Source of the DNA: Sclerodactyla briareus
Lineage: Eukaryota > Echinodermata > Holothuroidea > Dendrochirotida > Sclerodactylidae
Length of the DNA stretch: 64,000 nt
Assembly (NCBI GenBank): GCA_026419785.1
Contig: JAODTK010000888.1
Location: 62,001 to 126,000 of the forward strand
Direction of reading: 5' to 3'
Positions within the stretch are counted from its first letter, which is position 1, and every line of letters starts with the position of its first letter. The notes below the pieces were generated by a model. It was not told the DNA's origin. It saw only the letters and a list, made by a program, of their open reading frames with translations, and did not search any database. The translations under genes were made by a program, and so were the position numbers. Below, one piece after another: positions 13,374 to 24,760 of this stretch.

Positions 13374-13434
13374 CCCCCCCCCCCCCCCTCTCTCTCCTCT
13401 ATCCCCTCCCCCCCCCCTCTCTCTCTCTCTCCTC
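13374..13434. repeat. C-run and (CT)n low-complexity tract
   Basis: A 15-C run at 13374-13388 is followed by alternating CT and C runs to about 13434. It is a simple sequence with no gene. Confidence 0.9.
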
Positions 13435-14800
13435 TTCGCGCCGAGGACAAAAACTGAATCTGGCGGAATATAATTGGTCATCTAGTATAACCATGGGCGT
13501 TTCCTAGTATTTGGACGAATATACCTTTCACTATTACAGCTTATCATATAAAACTTGGTAACTAGTACTTTCACACACGCGCATCCCTTGTAACAACAAA
13601 GATAACGAGAGCAAAACCGCGCTGTTCTTCCATGCTACTGAAGTAATCCAATTGGAAAGAATCAAACCTTCGGTTATCGAATTACCCCGGCATTTAAATC
13701 TTGTCTTTACGCAAGGTATATGCAAGTGCTACCTGGTTAAATGGATCGAACCTCATCTATCTAACTACCGTTTTTGTCGAGCGAAGAAAATCATTAGCGT
13801 TTTTCCTGTGTAAAGTATCCTTCATTATCATTTATATTGTGCAGGGGAGAAACAATATGGATGTTCCATACCTTCACTCATTTCAGTATGAGGAAAGTAC
13901 AATAGCGTGTACAAGAGGGTACAAGATGACCTCCCATCCTTCTTTCTCTGGGTAAGAATCAAGAGCCCCAGCCCACGGCCAATTTTTATACTTCAATATT
14001 AATCTCAGCCAAACCATCCCACCCCACCAGCCCCTTCTCCATGCCTCATAACACAACTCTCTTCAAAAACATGTTTGATATAATGTATTTGTACAAACAC
14101 GGCAAATCGACAAACAATCACACTACAGTTATGTCTGTGATCAAAAAGCGTATATCCCTTAATGCATGTTCGATATCTTACACTTTTCTGGAAATAGTTT
14201 TTCCGGTTTAAGGTCATGAATACTCTTTTGCTCACTCTTCTCGAATTCTGTGTAATAAACACGACTCTACCACACATTCTTACCCAACAAACGGTTGTGC
14301 TTTTAAAATCCACCATTTCATTCTCCCCATATGAAACCCCAATTCCTCCCCCTTTCCCCGTAATGTCGTCAATTCTTTCAATAAATTAGGGAAACTGAAT
14401 CATGCGTGTACAATTTAAAAAGCAAAATTCGGATTTCTATATGCTTCCACGCTCCCTCACTCATCTGTGCGGAATCGACCTCACATGACCATTGCACTTT
14501 TGTAGGAAATACTAATTCATCCTCTGTTTTTGTACAATATTATATTCTCTTACGTTTCTTGCATGCACCGTAAAGTATCCTCAAAGCAACATTGCTTCAT
14601 TTCATCACTTTTTACTAATTTCCGAGTTACCGAACAAACGGCTAAACCTTCCAACAGTCTGTACATACGTCTTCTAATTTTTTTGCTGCAGACAATAAGA
14701 AATTTATATTTCAGGCTGCTTCTTCTTCTCGTCTGCTCCTTCTTTATTACGGTTAACATCCACAACGGACTTTATCTCACCACGGGAGCGCCGAGTGGTC
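13435..14800. other. Unassigned stretch between module B and a LINE
   Basis: No gene is recognised. A short match, CTAATTCATCCT (14513), resembles text at about 58360, between modules B and A of copy 2. This fits the idea that 13.3-16.4 kb is the same inter-module spacer enlarged by insertions. The 98-codon frame at 14530-14826 has no recognisable motif. Confidence 0.4.
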
Positions 14801-14809
14801 GAGTTATAC

Positions 14810-16290
14810 TTTCACGTGAGCATTAAGAACAGAACATGCACAGGATCAAAATACTGGGTAGCATATATGTTACATTTGCAGGAAGACCATTCCAATCTCT
14901 AATAGTGCAAAGCAAAAAACTGTACTTATAACAATCTGTCCTAGAAGCCAGCTGACAAAAGTGCAAATCATGCATATGACGGGTTCTCCGGAGGGGATGA
15001 TGAAGACCAACTACGGGATACTAACCTGCCCATAAATGCCCTTCCTTTAGCCAAGTAGAATGATCTGTATTGTCTACCTACGATCGCAAGAGGTTTAAGC
15101 AGATCCTATAACAAAGAAGTCATTAACACCCCGGGTTTATACGTCTATTCGAAGCAATGAATCTGGCTGCTCTTCACTTATCCTTTAGAAAAGTTGGTGG
15201 GGGGGTGCCCAGACAGCACTGGCATATTCCAACACTGGACGGAGCAACCCTCTATAGGCAGCCAGGCTGACTGCTCTGGGACAAAAGGACAAATTTCTAT
15301 GAAGAATGCCGAGAATCCTGTCCCCTTATCACAGATACCTTGAACGTCTTTCCTCAGTGAGATCATGAATAATGTTGACACCAAGGTAGTTGATACAGTC
15401 AACTCGGGTCAGTTTGGAATTCTTAAGTGGTAATTGAAATTTATAGGTTTACATTTCCCATATATAGACATGATATTAAACTTTGCAGGTTGAAATCCCA
15501 TACCCCATATGTCAGCCCACTGCCCCAAGTTATCGATGTCACTTTGAAGCCTGTGACAATAATCGGCATATCAAATAAACTCGTTAAAAGACACAAATCA
15601 TCGGCAAAAACAACCGACACATCAGATGAAGCCACGTTATTGATATCATTTATGTAGGCCAGAAAGAGAACGGGGCTCAGACTGACCTTTGAGGGACACC
15701 AGAGATAACGTCCGTAAGACAGGACTCTGCACCGTTAATAACAACAGCTTGCTTACGATTATGTAGCAAATCAGCAACCAAACAAAGAATTTGCTTAGAA
15801 ACCCCATAGAGTACAACCTCGACTTGAGACTGAAGTTCATGAGGGACAGTGTCAAAAGCCTTCTTAAAGTCGAAGATGGAAACATCAATTTGTTTATTCT
15901 GATCAAGACACGATGCCCAATCCTCAATCACGGAAACTAATTGGGTTTCACAGCTATGTGACTTCCTAATGGCATCCTGCCTAGGAGACAGGATATTGTT
16001 AGACTAAAATGCCATGCATTAGATTAGAACTGATAATGTGTTCCAGAAGTTTACAGCATATACAGGTAAGTGAAACAGGGTGGTAATTGGCCGGAAGGAA
16101 TCGATCACTTTTCTTATAGACAGGACACATATTAGCTTCTTTCCAATCCTGGGAGTGCAGCCGTCAGATTGTTGAAACAGATGACTTAACATTGGAGCCA
16201 AATCTGTGGCAAGCTTCTGGTACCCAAGGGTGAATGTTATCAGGACCATAGCCTTATTGGGTTTAGGGCTTCCAACAACTTGCATGTCTG
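14810..16290 (-). mobile_element. Degenerate non-LTR retrotransposon (LINE) reverse transcriptase and C-terminus
   Basis: Read on the minus strand, a reverse transcriptase runs from about 16285 down. Landmarks: a finger region with PNKAM and KKLATDLAPMLSHLFQQS-like text (16285-16019), the palm motif IFDFKKAFDTVPHEL (near 15860), SGVPQ (near 15685) followed in another frame by the LGPVLF..YIND block, and FADD (near 15610). A thumb region with a PVLEYA-like block follows at 15402-15178. The C-terminal block CYKYSFLLC..IRDWNGLP, read across frames, reaches about 14830. Several frameshifts and stops split it, so it is dead. The 5' part, including the endonuclease, is missing. The motif order fits the CR1/L2/jockey superfamily, which is not resolved further. 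Confidence 0.9.
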
Positions 16291-16390
16291 CATATGTCTG
16301 TACGTATATGACATCCTACGTTATAAATAAGATAATATAAGCAGAAGAACGCAATATGCATTGTGATTCCTTGTCATGTGGGTTGTAATA

Positions 16391-16925
16391 AATGTCCATT
16401 AGATACTTTGTCTGCCCTCTGTTCGGTTAGTCAGACCATGTTAATGTCGTAGTTCCTGAAAGCGTATTTGGTGGGCAGAGGGGGTTGTGCTTTTGATGTC
16501 CACTTTTGAACATGCGATTCAAATATTGCCACCCATAACTAACTCTAGATGCACTTGCCGCATTCCTATACCCTATCAAGAAAATTCTCTTCCAGCGAGT
16601 AACAACACTAGTTCCGATACGTGACACGAACTTATTTACGATGACGAATGACTACGCAAATACAACCACTATCACATGTATATGCACTCGGTCATCAAGC
16701 CTTAATTTTGCACCTATGTTGTCTATAGGCATTTATTTGGAACATTGATGCCGTACAGCTAGAGCACATTGCTGCCCTTGTTTCCTATTCAGGGACACTG
16801 GATTGTTATGCTACCACATGAATGCTATTCGAGTACGAAACGCAAAACCCGCCTGTTCCCAGTGCACTCAAACTCCCGATGCAAGTATTTGTAGACTAAT
16901 GGTGGCTGTGGAACCCAGGACTTGG
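16391..16925 (+). repeat. Composite repeat module A, copy 1 (partial)
   Basis: Aligns with about 26820-27750 and 58440-59405. Shared landmarks: ATGTCCATTAGAT (16392; 58441), GTAGTTCCTGAAA (16449; 58490), GCAGAGGG, TGCACCTATGTTG (16710; 58748), GGCATTTATT, CATTGATGC.GTA.AGC..GAG (16745; 27141; 58781), CTGGATTGT and GATGCAAG. Homology to the other copies stops near 16925. No open frame is shared, so it appears non-coding. Confidence 0.8.
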
Positions 16926-17745
16926 TCGAATTCGATGACCTGAGCTAATAACTCTGAAAATATTGACATTTTCCGCGATGAGCGCTCACTTGAATATCCA
17001 ATAACAGTTGGCAACCCTATGCCATGGGACGCCGTGGATTTCCGAGTGCCATTTCTATTCGATTTTCTCTGATTGGCCTAAAAACGCCATCTGTTCCCTT
17101 GTCCAATCAGAATAATCTTCACATAGGCAGTTAGACCCCAAGGGCCCTCTATGGAACAGTTTAAACTGGACCAATAGACAACGGAGTTTTCCAATGAATT
17201 GCAATTTTGTAGCACACCACACTGCCCAAAATTTGTGAAATGTACCGATTCTCTATTGAGAATCCATTCGAATATTTTTCTTTAAGCCGAGAAACGCCGT
17301 CCGGTTTCCTGAAGAAAATATCGCTTTGAATTGGACATGAATAGCAAGAGGGGAATCTCTACTTTCAGTTATTGCATAAACTGGAGTGATAGCCTACAGC
17401 GTTCCAGAGTTATTGCAATTCTAACGAATATAATTTGTGCCGTAAATAAAGGGAATTACACACTGACATTACTCTTTAGTATAGCCTAACAGCAAAATCG
17501 CGGTTAGTTCCGTTATGCTCCTTCGTACCTGCACATTGCTGGTGATAGTAGTTTTTAAAACCATCGGCCGCCGTAAAGTTGTGGAATTCGTCAATCAACT
17601 GCTGACTTCAAAGGTCACCTCAAATATACATATATTCGTCTGACTGCTGAGCTTTTTTTATACTGCCTGTATGTACTTGACCACTGCCTATATTTCTTGT
17701 GTTCATCGCGCATTGTATAATCGGAACAGTATACGTGACAGCTAC
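16926..17745. other. Unassigned stretch
   Basis: AT-rich sequence with no gene, repeat family or RNA recognised. Confidence 0.5.
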
Positions 17746-17830
17746 AGTATAGTATAGTATAGTATAGTATAGTATAGTATAGTATAGTATAGTATAGTAT
17801 AGTATAGTATAGTATAGTATAGTATAGTAT
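17746..17830 (-). repeat. (AGTAT)17 microsatellite, probable LINE 3' tail
   Basis: Seventeen perfect AGTAT units (ATACT on the minus strand). About 75 bp separate it from the C-terminal end of the minus-strand LINE at 17900-18405, so on that strand it sits where an L2/CR1-type LINE would have its 3' tail. A second array of the same pentamer (61556-61670) also abuts a fragment of the same LINE region. Confidence 0.9.
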
Positions 17831-17899
17831 AGCATAGCACTAGCGCCGGTAATAAACAAAATACTAAAATGCGCTTATTAACAAAGAGAAACCTAACAG

Positions 17900-18405
17900 T
17901 GTGCAGTCGACAAAGGCCAACTGGAGTAATATGTTGAGGTGGGATTGAAAAGTTTCTAGATTCAGAGAGCCACGGATTCCAGCAGGCAGCTAGTTTCGTG
18001 TGAAGGATTCACAGTGAGCGAACCCCCTCTTCCCCATCCCAGCCTTACATTTGGGGACACTCTATTCCGTCTGTCGAGCGGAGATGCCTAGCAGGGGTAA
18101 TATGGGATAATGAGATCAGGAAGGTATGAGGGAGCGTTACCAGACAGACATTTATAAATGATGACGGATATCTTAAAAAAGGTTCTGAACTTGACAGACA
18201 GCCAGTGGAAGGAGTACAGGGGTATCATGGTATGTGTTACAAAGAGCAAATCCAGCAGCCGAGTTCTGTAAATGTTGCAATTCAGCCAGGTTAGATTGGG
18301 TAACACCATGAGGTACAGAATAGCAGTAGTCCATATGACTGGACACGAAGTCATGTATGAGTATCACAGTAAAAGTCTGAATGACCTGGTACGCCTGAGG
18401 TGAAA
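17900..18405 (-). mobile_element. LINE C-terminal fragment, L2/CR1-like
   Basis: On the minus strand, frames from 18405 downward give the characteristic C-terminus of CR1/L2-type ORF2: ILIHDFVSSHMDYC, then ELQHLQNSAAGF, PLYSFHWLSVKFRTFFKI, YKCLSGNAPSYLPDLI (18354-18088), and finally LPAGIRGSLNLETFQSHL near 17965. At least two frameshifts and a stop before LPAGIRG show it is inactive. The polymerase core is absent. It lies between two other minus-strand LINE remnants and is followed by an (ATACT)n tail. Confidence 0.88.
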
Positions 18406-18479
18406 GTAGCCTATCCTACAAATGTTGTTGATGTGGTCCCTAGAATGAGTTTAGAATAAAAGAGAAACACCTAAGACTC

Positions 18480-20780
18480 CTAGCCGACCTGACGCTTTTA
18501 TTTCTATGGTCACCCACATGCTATCAGATTTGGAACACATAGAGAGTTGTTGTCGTGTCGTAGGCCTCTAATTCTGAGAGAATGCTTCATAATTGTCACT
18601 ATCATTCATATTATTGTCATTATCACTGCCTTCCACAATCTTCCTCTATTTTTTCCAGACCTCAGAGCACCCGTCTGAGTGTATTGGTATAAAATCACTG
18701 TCAAGTAGTGCTAGATGCCGGGGATCTGTCCCGGTTGGCCATCTAGGTTGTTAGACACTGCCCCAAGTGCTCCAATAACCGCTGGTACGACCCTGTCCTT
18801 GTGTTCCACTAGCATCCTCTGGATCTTCAGCCGCAGATCCAGATACTTATCTGCCTTCTCCCTCTCTTTCTCAAACTACCGGTGTGTGTTTCATTCGGTA
18901 CAGCCCGTTTATCCACTGCTACCAGGCCTGGGCTTTGTGTTTTATTACCCTTGTTTGTTCGTAGCTCGGAAGTTCCGGGGGATCGTGGCTTCCTCGTGTT
19001 CCTTCTTCAGCTTCGGATTGTGAAGCCACGTGTTGTCACTATCTGTTTGATCCCGCAGTGCTGACATATCCCGTGATACAACACGAGCGCCACGTTGTTA
19101 TGTCTAGTCGTGTACATACTTGTCAACAACAAGAACGGGAGACTGGCAGACTGGTATCAACGACGCATTGCAAGCAATCATTCCGGGTTCGATTTCAGCA
19201 GCCACGGGACCCTTTTTTCTTAGGGTGCTGTACTTGCGGTTGCGATGTAATGTGATGGTTCCGCTGTGCATTGAATTTCTTGGAGTCATTGCGACTTGTT
19301 GCGGTGTATTTACGATAGGTTTTGTCGGTCGGCTGTGAAAAGTCACGCTGAACTTCCACGTTTCGAGGAAGTGATAGGGTCTTGAAGTTCACCGATCGAG
19401 GGGACCTGCAATGGCAGTCCCGGGAACAGGTTGGATTGGATACACCCCTGCTTTGTAATAATCTGGGCATTAGTCGAGAGGAGAAAGCGATTTATCGCCG
19501 GTGCTCATCCACGAATATTACGGATATGTTGCTTTTGTTTTTTATTAGTCTCACTTGTCTTCCTGAAGACGAATAATTCGAAACAAACAAGAAAATCGAC
19601 TTCCGGCGATCATCGAGGCCGTCGTTTTATGAGCCACGGTTTCATGTTTCTGATAGTAAATGCGACACGGGGGTCGTCCGATGTACAAATTACCTGCGTC
19701 TGGTAACCCTCGGTGTTCAGGAGCTGATCTTGGGCAGCTCTGATCAGTGTGTCGTCCCGATCTTGAGCCTTGTGGCATATCGCATCAATCGGTAGGCGTT
19801 CCACTCGATGTTATTATGGGACCTGTCGTTTCTATTGGGTAGAGGTTCCGCTGTCCATTCTCCATAAATTTTCTTTTTGCCAACCAGCCTATCTTCGTTT
19901 CGTACCTCGTGAGCATCTCATTTCGATATACAGCCTCTGTCAGTTCATTCAGTTGGTCTCTGTCACTGTCTGCAGCGATGTATTCCTAGAGTCTGGCACA
20001 CTGTACCATAGTGGCCGTGACCTACTTCAGGCACCTCCCGCAACTGCTCTATGGGGTGTACAGCCGGTGCACTTCAGCTCGTGAGTGTAGTCCACCGTAC
20101 ATGTTCATTGTTTTTCTTGTCTTGCGGTCCAGCTCGTCTCGCTCATGCTGCGTCCAGTCAATTATACCCGCCGTGTATGTGCTAACAGGCTGGGCGTTCG
20201 TATTCATGACATAAATCGTCTCCTAAGTTTGGACCTGATGACCTATAATAGTTTCTTCTGTCCGTTATCGATGCCTTGTCCTTGACCTCTTTCTGCTTGG
20301 TCTCCATATTCTGTAGTATGCCCAGGTTTTTGCACCTCTCGTTAGGGTCCGCATCTCTGATCTTCGCGATCACGAGGTCAAGGCTGTCAGTCAGCTTCAT
20401 TTTACCCCGCTGAATGCTCTGCCTAGCACAACTGTCAAGTTTAAACTAGTACAGATGTTTTGACTGAACATACTCACTGTCTGTGAGGTCATTTTTGTTC
20501 TTGGCGTGTAGCCTACAATCCCAGGTCAATTTTTTACAGGTGGTACCCCTGTCTGGTCTCCTTCAGTAGGTGGCTCGAAAAGTTGAGAGTCACGCAGAAA
20601 AGGCGTGGGGAGAGTGCATCCCCCTGCATATTCCACACTCAATATTGATGTTGGCTAGGTGTTTCCCGCCACTGATTAGAAATGATTGACCAGTTGTCCA
20701 TCCACCCAAATTAGTTCACCTAGGCGACATATAGGCGACTCCGTTAGGGTATATAACCGCCTTCGTAGATCGTATTCAAT
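18480..20780 (-). mobile_element. Degenerate LINE ORF2, palm to C-terminus
   Basis: Minus-strand fragments match, in order, an invertebrate LINE type. They are: a palm remnant around 20600 (CGICRGMHSP in place of the usual QGDSLSP), KNLGILQNMETKQKEVKD (20337-20284), a NTYA..V.TYTAGIIDWTQHE-like block around 20190-20140 split across frames, AQDQLLNTEGYQ (about 19725), HETVAH (about 19635), KYVHTRHNNVA (about 19125), RPGLVAVDK (about 18925) and KYLDLRLKIQRML..VVPAVIGALG (18860-18760). There are many stops and frameshifts. About 450 bp between HETVAH and KYVHTRHN do not match the expected protein and may be a later insertion. Confidence 0.8.
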
Positions 20781-20819
20781 CAGTCAAGAATGCTCTGGGA
20801 GCAGGAGGCAACGTTTGGT

Positions 20820-21880
20820 CTTTTTTTTTTTTTTGCTTCGGATCTGGATTAGCCTCTAGGTCTCAACGCCCAAGCATAGCTGCATGCTCTGTGTGTATTC
20901 CTTGATCATGCTTCCTGCTTACAGGGGTATCCTTTCCAGGCATTCGAGGATGTGGTTCCATATAGTCTTCACTGTCACCATCAACTACACGTGCCTGACA
21001 TAACATTTCTTGATAGCTTAGGCCCTCGGGTATTACCCGCACTGAAAAACAACAATGACGAAAAAATGGTAGATTCATCAATGCAGGCATGGCTGTGTGT
21101 GTATGCATGTGGGTTTGTGATGCCGGGCTTGTGAATACAATAACTCGACTCCCAGAAAGTTCCCCTGTAATGTATGCACTCTTTACGGACATCCGTATGC
21201 TCCCATTGCAGTTCTAAGAGAAACTAGAAAAGTTCTCAAAAGTGTTGCGTTTCGCCACAATATGCGTAGGTCGCAACATATATGCTGGACCAATGTTCTT
21301 GTTGTGACGATCTATTTTTCCTGTTTCGAGTCTACGATTTTCTCCGATATTCAACAAAAACCTGTAGGTGTTACGCCTCAAATCGCTCTAGTTATGGTTC
21401 TAGCGGCAGCCATTTTTCGATGAAAGATGGCGGCCAATAAGGTCCATGGACTTATGAACTCGTTGGCTACAAATATTTGAGTTCAGCCATTTATGACTGT
21501 CACAAGTACCTTCAGTTCTACGAAAATTGGTCTTCAATGACCGCCAAATTGATATTAAATATGTTTTTTAGGCAATGGACTGACAGGAGTACGTCGATAT
21601 GGGTTGAGTTTAACAACAGTTTCAACAATATGGGGGTTGAGTGTAACCACCAAGCCTGACTCATGGCACACTATCTAAGTTTACGAGATATGGGGGAAAA
21701 TCCTCTAAATGACGGCCATATTGTAATTATTAACCTGTATCCTCCACATCAACGGAGTGGAGAATGACAGAGCAGGGATCCAGTATGGCTCATGGGAGCT
21801 CCCCTAATTTCTCAAATATAGGTCGATATGTGCCTAGAACTGATCGATGGATTTTGCCAACACCACATGTTCCGGAGACT
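20820..21880. other. Mostly unassigned, with one AGGTCA-family fragment
   Basis: A T run lies at about 20820-20834. Around 21090-21160 the sequence GTGTGTGTATGCATGTG then TTGTGATGCCGGGCTTGTG and AATACAATAACTCGACTC matches the (GT)n-plus-GTGACGCC..TTGTGAACAC start of the AGGTCA-type repeats at 43.8, 50.3 and 60.1 kb. The rest is unrecognised. Confidence 0.55.
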
Positions 21881-21889
21881 GTCCCACGT

Positions 21890-24760
21890 ATCAACAGCTC
21901 TATGTCACCAAAAGTCCTGAGCACTCATACGAAAAGGTACTTGAATCAACTTTTTTCAAAGTCATTCATAATTTCAAGCACCTAAATGATGTCAAGGCGC
22001 CTTCATCCGAGTGTGGTGAGAACTCTTCTAGTCTTCTTTGGTATGGGGAGGTGACACAGACCGTAACCATCTTCGTAAACATCCTTTGAACATTTTCAAG
22101 TAATTAATATATCCTTCTGTAAATTCGGTGACCAGACCTGAATGCAATTTTCTATGTGTGGACGAACAAGAAATTTGAAGATAATAATGTCCTCCTCTTT
22201 GGAAATTATTCTTTTGCAAACTCCTTTGCGCTCCATGATCTCCCATGAAGTAATCATGCTGTATATTTGGAAGACCTACATGGGAACCAGTGTTGGAGTC
22301 GAGTCCAGCCAATCCGAGTCCGAGTCCAAGACCGAGTCCTCACCATCTGAGTCCGAGACCGAGACCGAGTTCCTCCTATCCGAGTCCGAGGCCAATGCCT
22401 AGTCCTTGTGTCCCGAGTCCCCGATTCCCGATTACAACTTTGCATTTTGGCAGAAATATATGGTATTAGGTTCAAGAGTGCAAGTTCTTGCATCATCCCC
22501 CGCAAACAGAGTATATCGTAGTGTCGCATATTTATCTCAATGCGATGTTTTCCTTTACCTGTTCTGGAGTTTGAGACATCGTCGAGAAAGTTCATAACAA
22601 TAGTAATCAAGTAAATGCAATTGCATTACAGCAGTGCTAAAACTAATAAAAGAATGCCCTACTGTAAACAACCCATGTAACCCCACATGATCCCACATCT
22701 CCCACCGCTTGCAGACTCTAGGACCATAATCATTTCAAGGAAGCAGTTATCACTCTTTTTTTTTCAATGCATTTCAAGAACATCACAATTTCCTCATGAG
22801 ATTGCCACCTGCTGAACGCCAGTTCAACAAGTGCTGATAGCAATTTTGACAAACGAGACAGTAGTACATACATTTATAATTATCATTGTCGATGTAAAAG
22901 TTTCAACAGTAGGCCTATTCTTCAACCTAAGTTTCAGGATTTTCCCATGAATTATTTTTTCTGTGCGGTCTTGAACCTGGACTCGGACCGAGTCCCCGAG
23001 TCCCAACAGCCGAGTCCCGAGTCCAAGACCGAGTCCTCACCATCTGAGTCCGAGACCGAGACCGAGTCCTTCAAAAATCGGTCTCGAGACCGGTCTCGAG
23101 ACGAGACCGGACTCGAGTCCTCCAACTCTGATGGGAACACACACACACTTCTCCGGATTAAATAACATTTGCTATTCGAAAGCCCACAACTCGTGTGAAT
23201 CCTCCTTTGAAACTATTGCGTCCACGTACAGTTGATGCTATCATCCTCCATACCTTTGTGTCGTAGGCAAACTCCAAAACATTACTATCAATAAAATCAT
23301 CCAAGTCATTAATATATGCTAAAATAGAGTTGGTCCGAACACGGAGCCTTATGGCGTGGCACCGTTAACCGCCAATCTTTGTTGTTCTTTAATCCAACTA
23401 GAAACTTTACGTGTTACGCCATGACTTTCCAACTTATAATAAGGCGAGCATGAGGCACTTCATCGAGAACTTAACTGAAATTCAAGTTTACAATATCTAC
23501 AGAAATGTTCCTATAAGTAATGATCCACGAACTTAACCGACTTGATTAGTTAAACTAACCGGTCGGTAGTTTGAGGGCATAGTTCTCGGTTCTTCTTAAA
23601 CAATGGTGTTACAATTGGCACTCTTCCAATCACCAGGAGCTGCCTGTCATGCAGAACTCTCAGTAAACATAATTTTCAATGGTAAAGTCAACACATCAGC
23701 CGAATCCTTAAGATGAGCAGAGTTCATCAGCACCAGGGGCTTTATCTGCCATTAAATTCCCATTCCTGTCCTTTATAAATACTGTGTTCGATAATCCATC
23801 ATCAGTAAATCCGGTGAATTTCTTTCCGGGTTCTGATATGCATTTCAAATTCTCTTGAGTAGAAACAAATACAAAATAATTATTCAGCATTATTCAGCAA
23901 CATTCGCAGCATGACTTTCATCGCCTACCATTTCCTCTCAACAAGAGTCCCACCTCTCTGCTTTAGACTTTGACTGCACATAACTGTATATCGACTTCGT
24001 ATACACTTTTATATTTCGTTTAGTTTCTCTTCAAAGTTCCTTTTAGCATCAGTTTTGTTAGCTTTGTTCACCTGTGCCTTAATTTCAACTTATATGATAA
24101 GGTCAATGTTATTGTCGCTAAAAGGCTCTCTTACTTCAAGCTTTCCGACTACCTCGGGTGATGTAGTTAAAATTGGGTCCAGCACATTTGCTCCTCTCGT
24201 TGGTTCCATAACATGTTGCGTTAAAAAAAAGGACCTGCATTAACTTCAGGAACCCCTCTCTCTTTCTGCTAGATGAGAATGACCACTGACTGATTCTGCT
24301 GACAAGCTTTCGCAATCAAATCACAAAGGGCAATTTCGTCAATATCGGCTGAAGGCTTCAAATACCAGTTTCCAATTGAAATATCCCTATCAATAGTGAA
24401 AATGTTACACCAGATTGATTCAGTTGCATCCGTATCATATAGTCCATTGAACGCCATTGAGGTCAGTGTGTTGCAACTCATGGCCAAACCACCACTTTTT
24501 CTTCCCTTGTCGTTTGTTTTTCATAGATGTCATAACCGTCGAGGCTTAATTCAGCATCAGGAATGTTCTCAGTGCACCAGGTATCTGTTACACAAACAAT
24601 ATCCGGATCAGTAACAAACATATGAGATTTACTATCTACACTGTGTACAATGGATGGGTTTTTGGTTAACTCTGCCCTAACCCTTTCCGCCGTTGCTGCA
24701 TAGTATGGCCTTGTTCCGTTCCTTATGATCATTTGATCTCGCAATGTTTTATCCATTTCT
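21890..24760 (-). mobile_element. LINE with endonuclease and RT remnants, split by a nested hAT
   Basis: Minus strand. The APE-type endonuclease part (24756-24269) shows DPDIVCVTDTWCTENIPDAE, LSLDGYDIY, GLYDTDATESIWCNIF and DEIALCDLI. The linker before the polymerase has LNNYFVFVSTQENL and MADKAPGADELCSS (23890-23708). Polymerase remnants around 23700-23160 include PGDWKSAN, NYRPVSLT, VPHARLI and QMLFNPEKC, in several frames. The C-terminus below 22280 gives FLVRPHIENCIQVWSPNLQK, then LTTLG and DFEKVDSSTF to about 21890. Stops and frameshifts are frequent. An 843-bp hAT (22288-23130) interrupts it. CR1/jockey-like by motif order. Confidence 0.9.
22288..23130. mobile_element. Non-autonomous hAT, 843 bp, nested in a LINE
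   Basis: A perfect 8-bp target duplication ATGGGAAC flanks it (22280-22287 and 23131-23138). Termini are inverted: CAGTGTTGGAGTCGAGTCC at the left and, reverse-complemented, CAGAGTTGGAGGACTCGAG at the right. Both subterminal zones are arrays of GAGTCC/GAGACC words (22298-22400; 22979-23120). They include a near-identical direct stretch of about 48 bp (from about 22321 and 23008) and a palindromic GGTCTCGAGACC cluster at 23080-23112. The centre carries no transposase. Removing the element plus one target copy makes the LINE frame read through (QMLFNPEKC to FLVRPHIENC), which independently confirms the borders. Confidence 0.9.

Noticed and set aside
14784..14820. GGAGCGCCGAGTGGTCGAG, resembling the 5' half of a tRNA-Ser
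   Set aside because: No matching T arm, anticodon stem or acceptor stem follows; it lies at the end of a LINE.
17620..17859. ORF with a repeated YYTIL motif
   Set aside because: It is the translation of the (AGTAT)n array; the same applies to 61494-61676.
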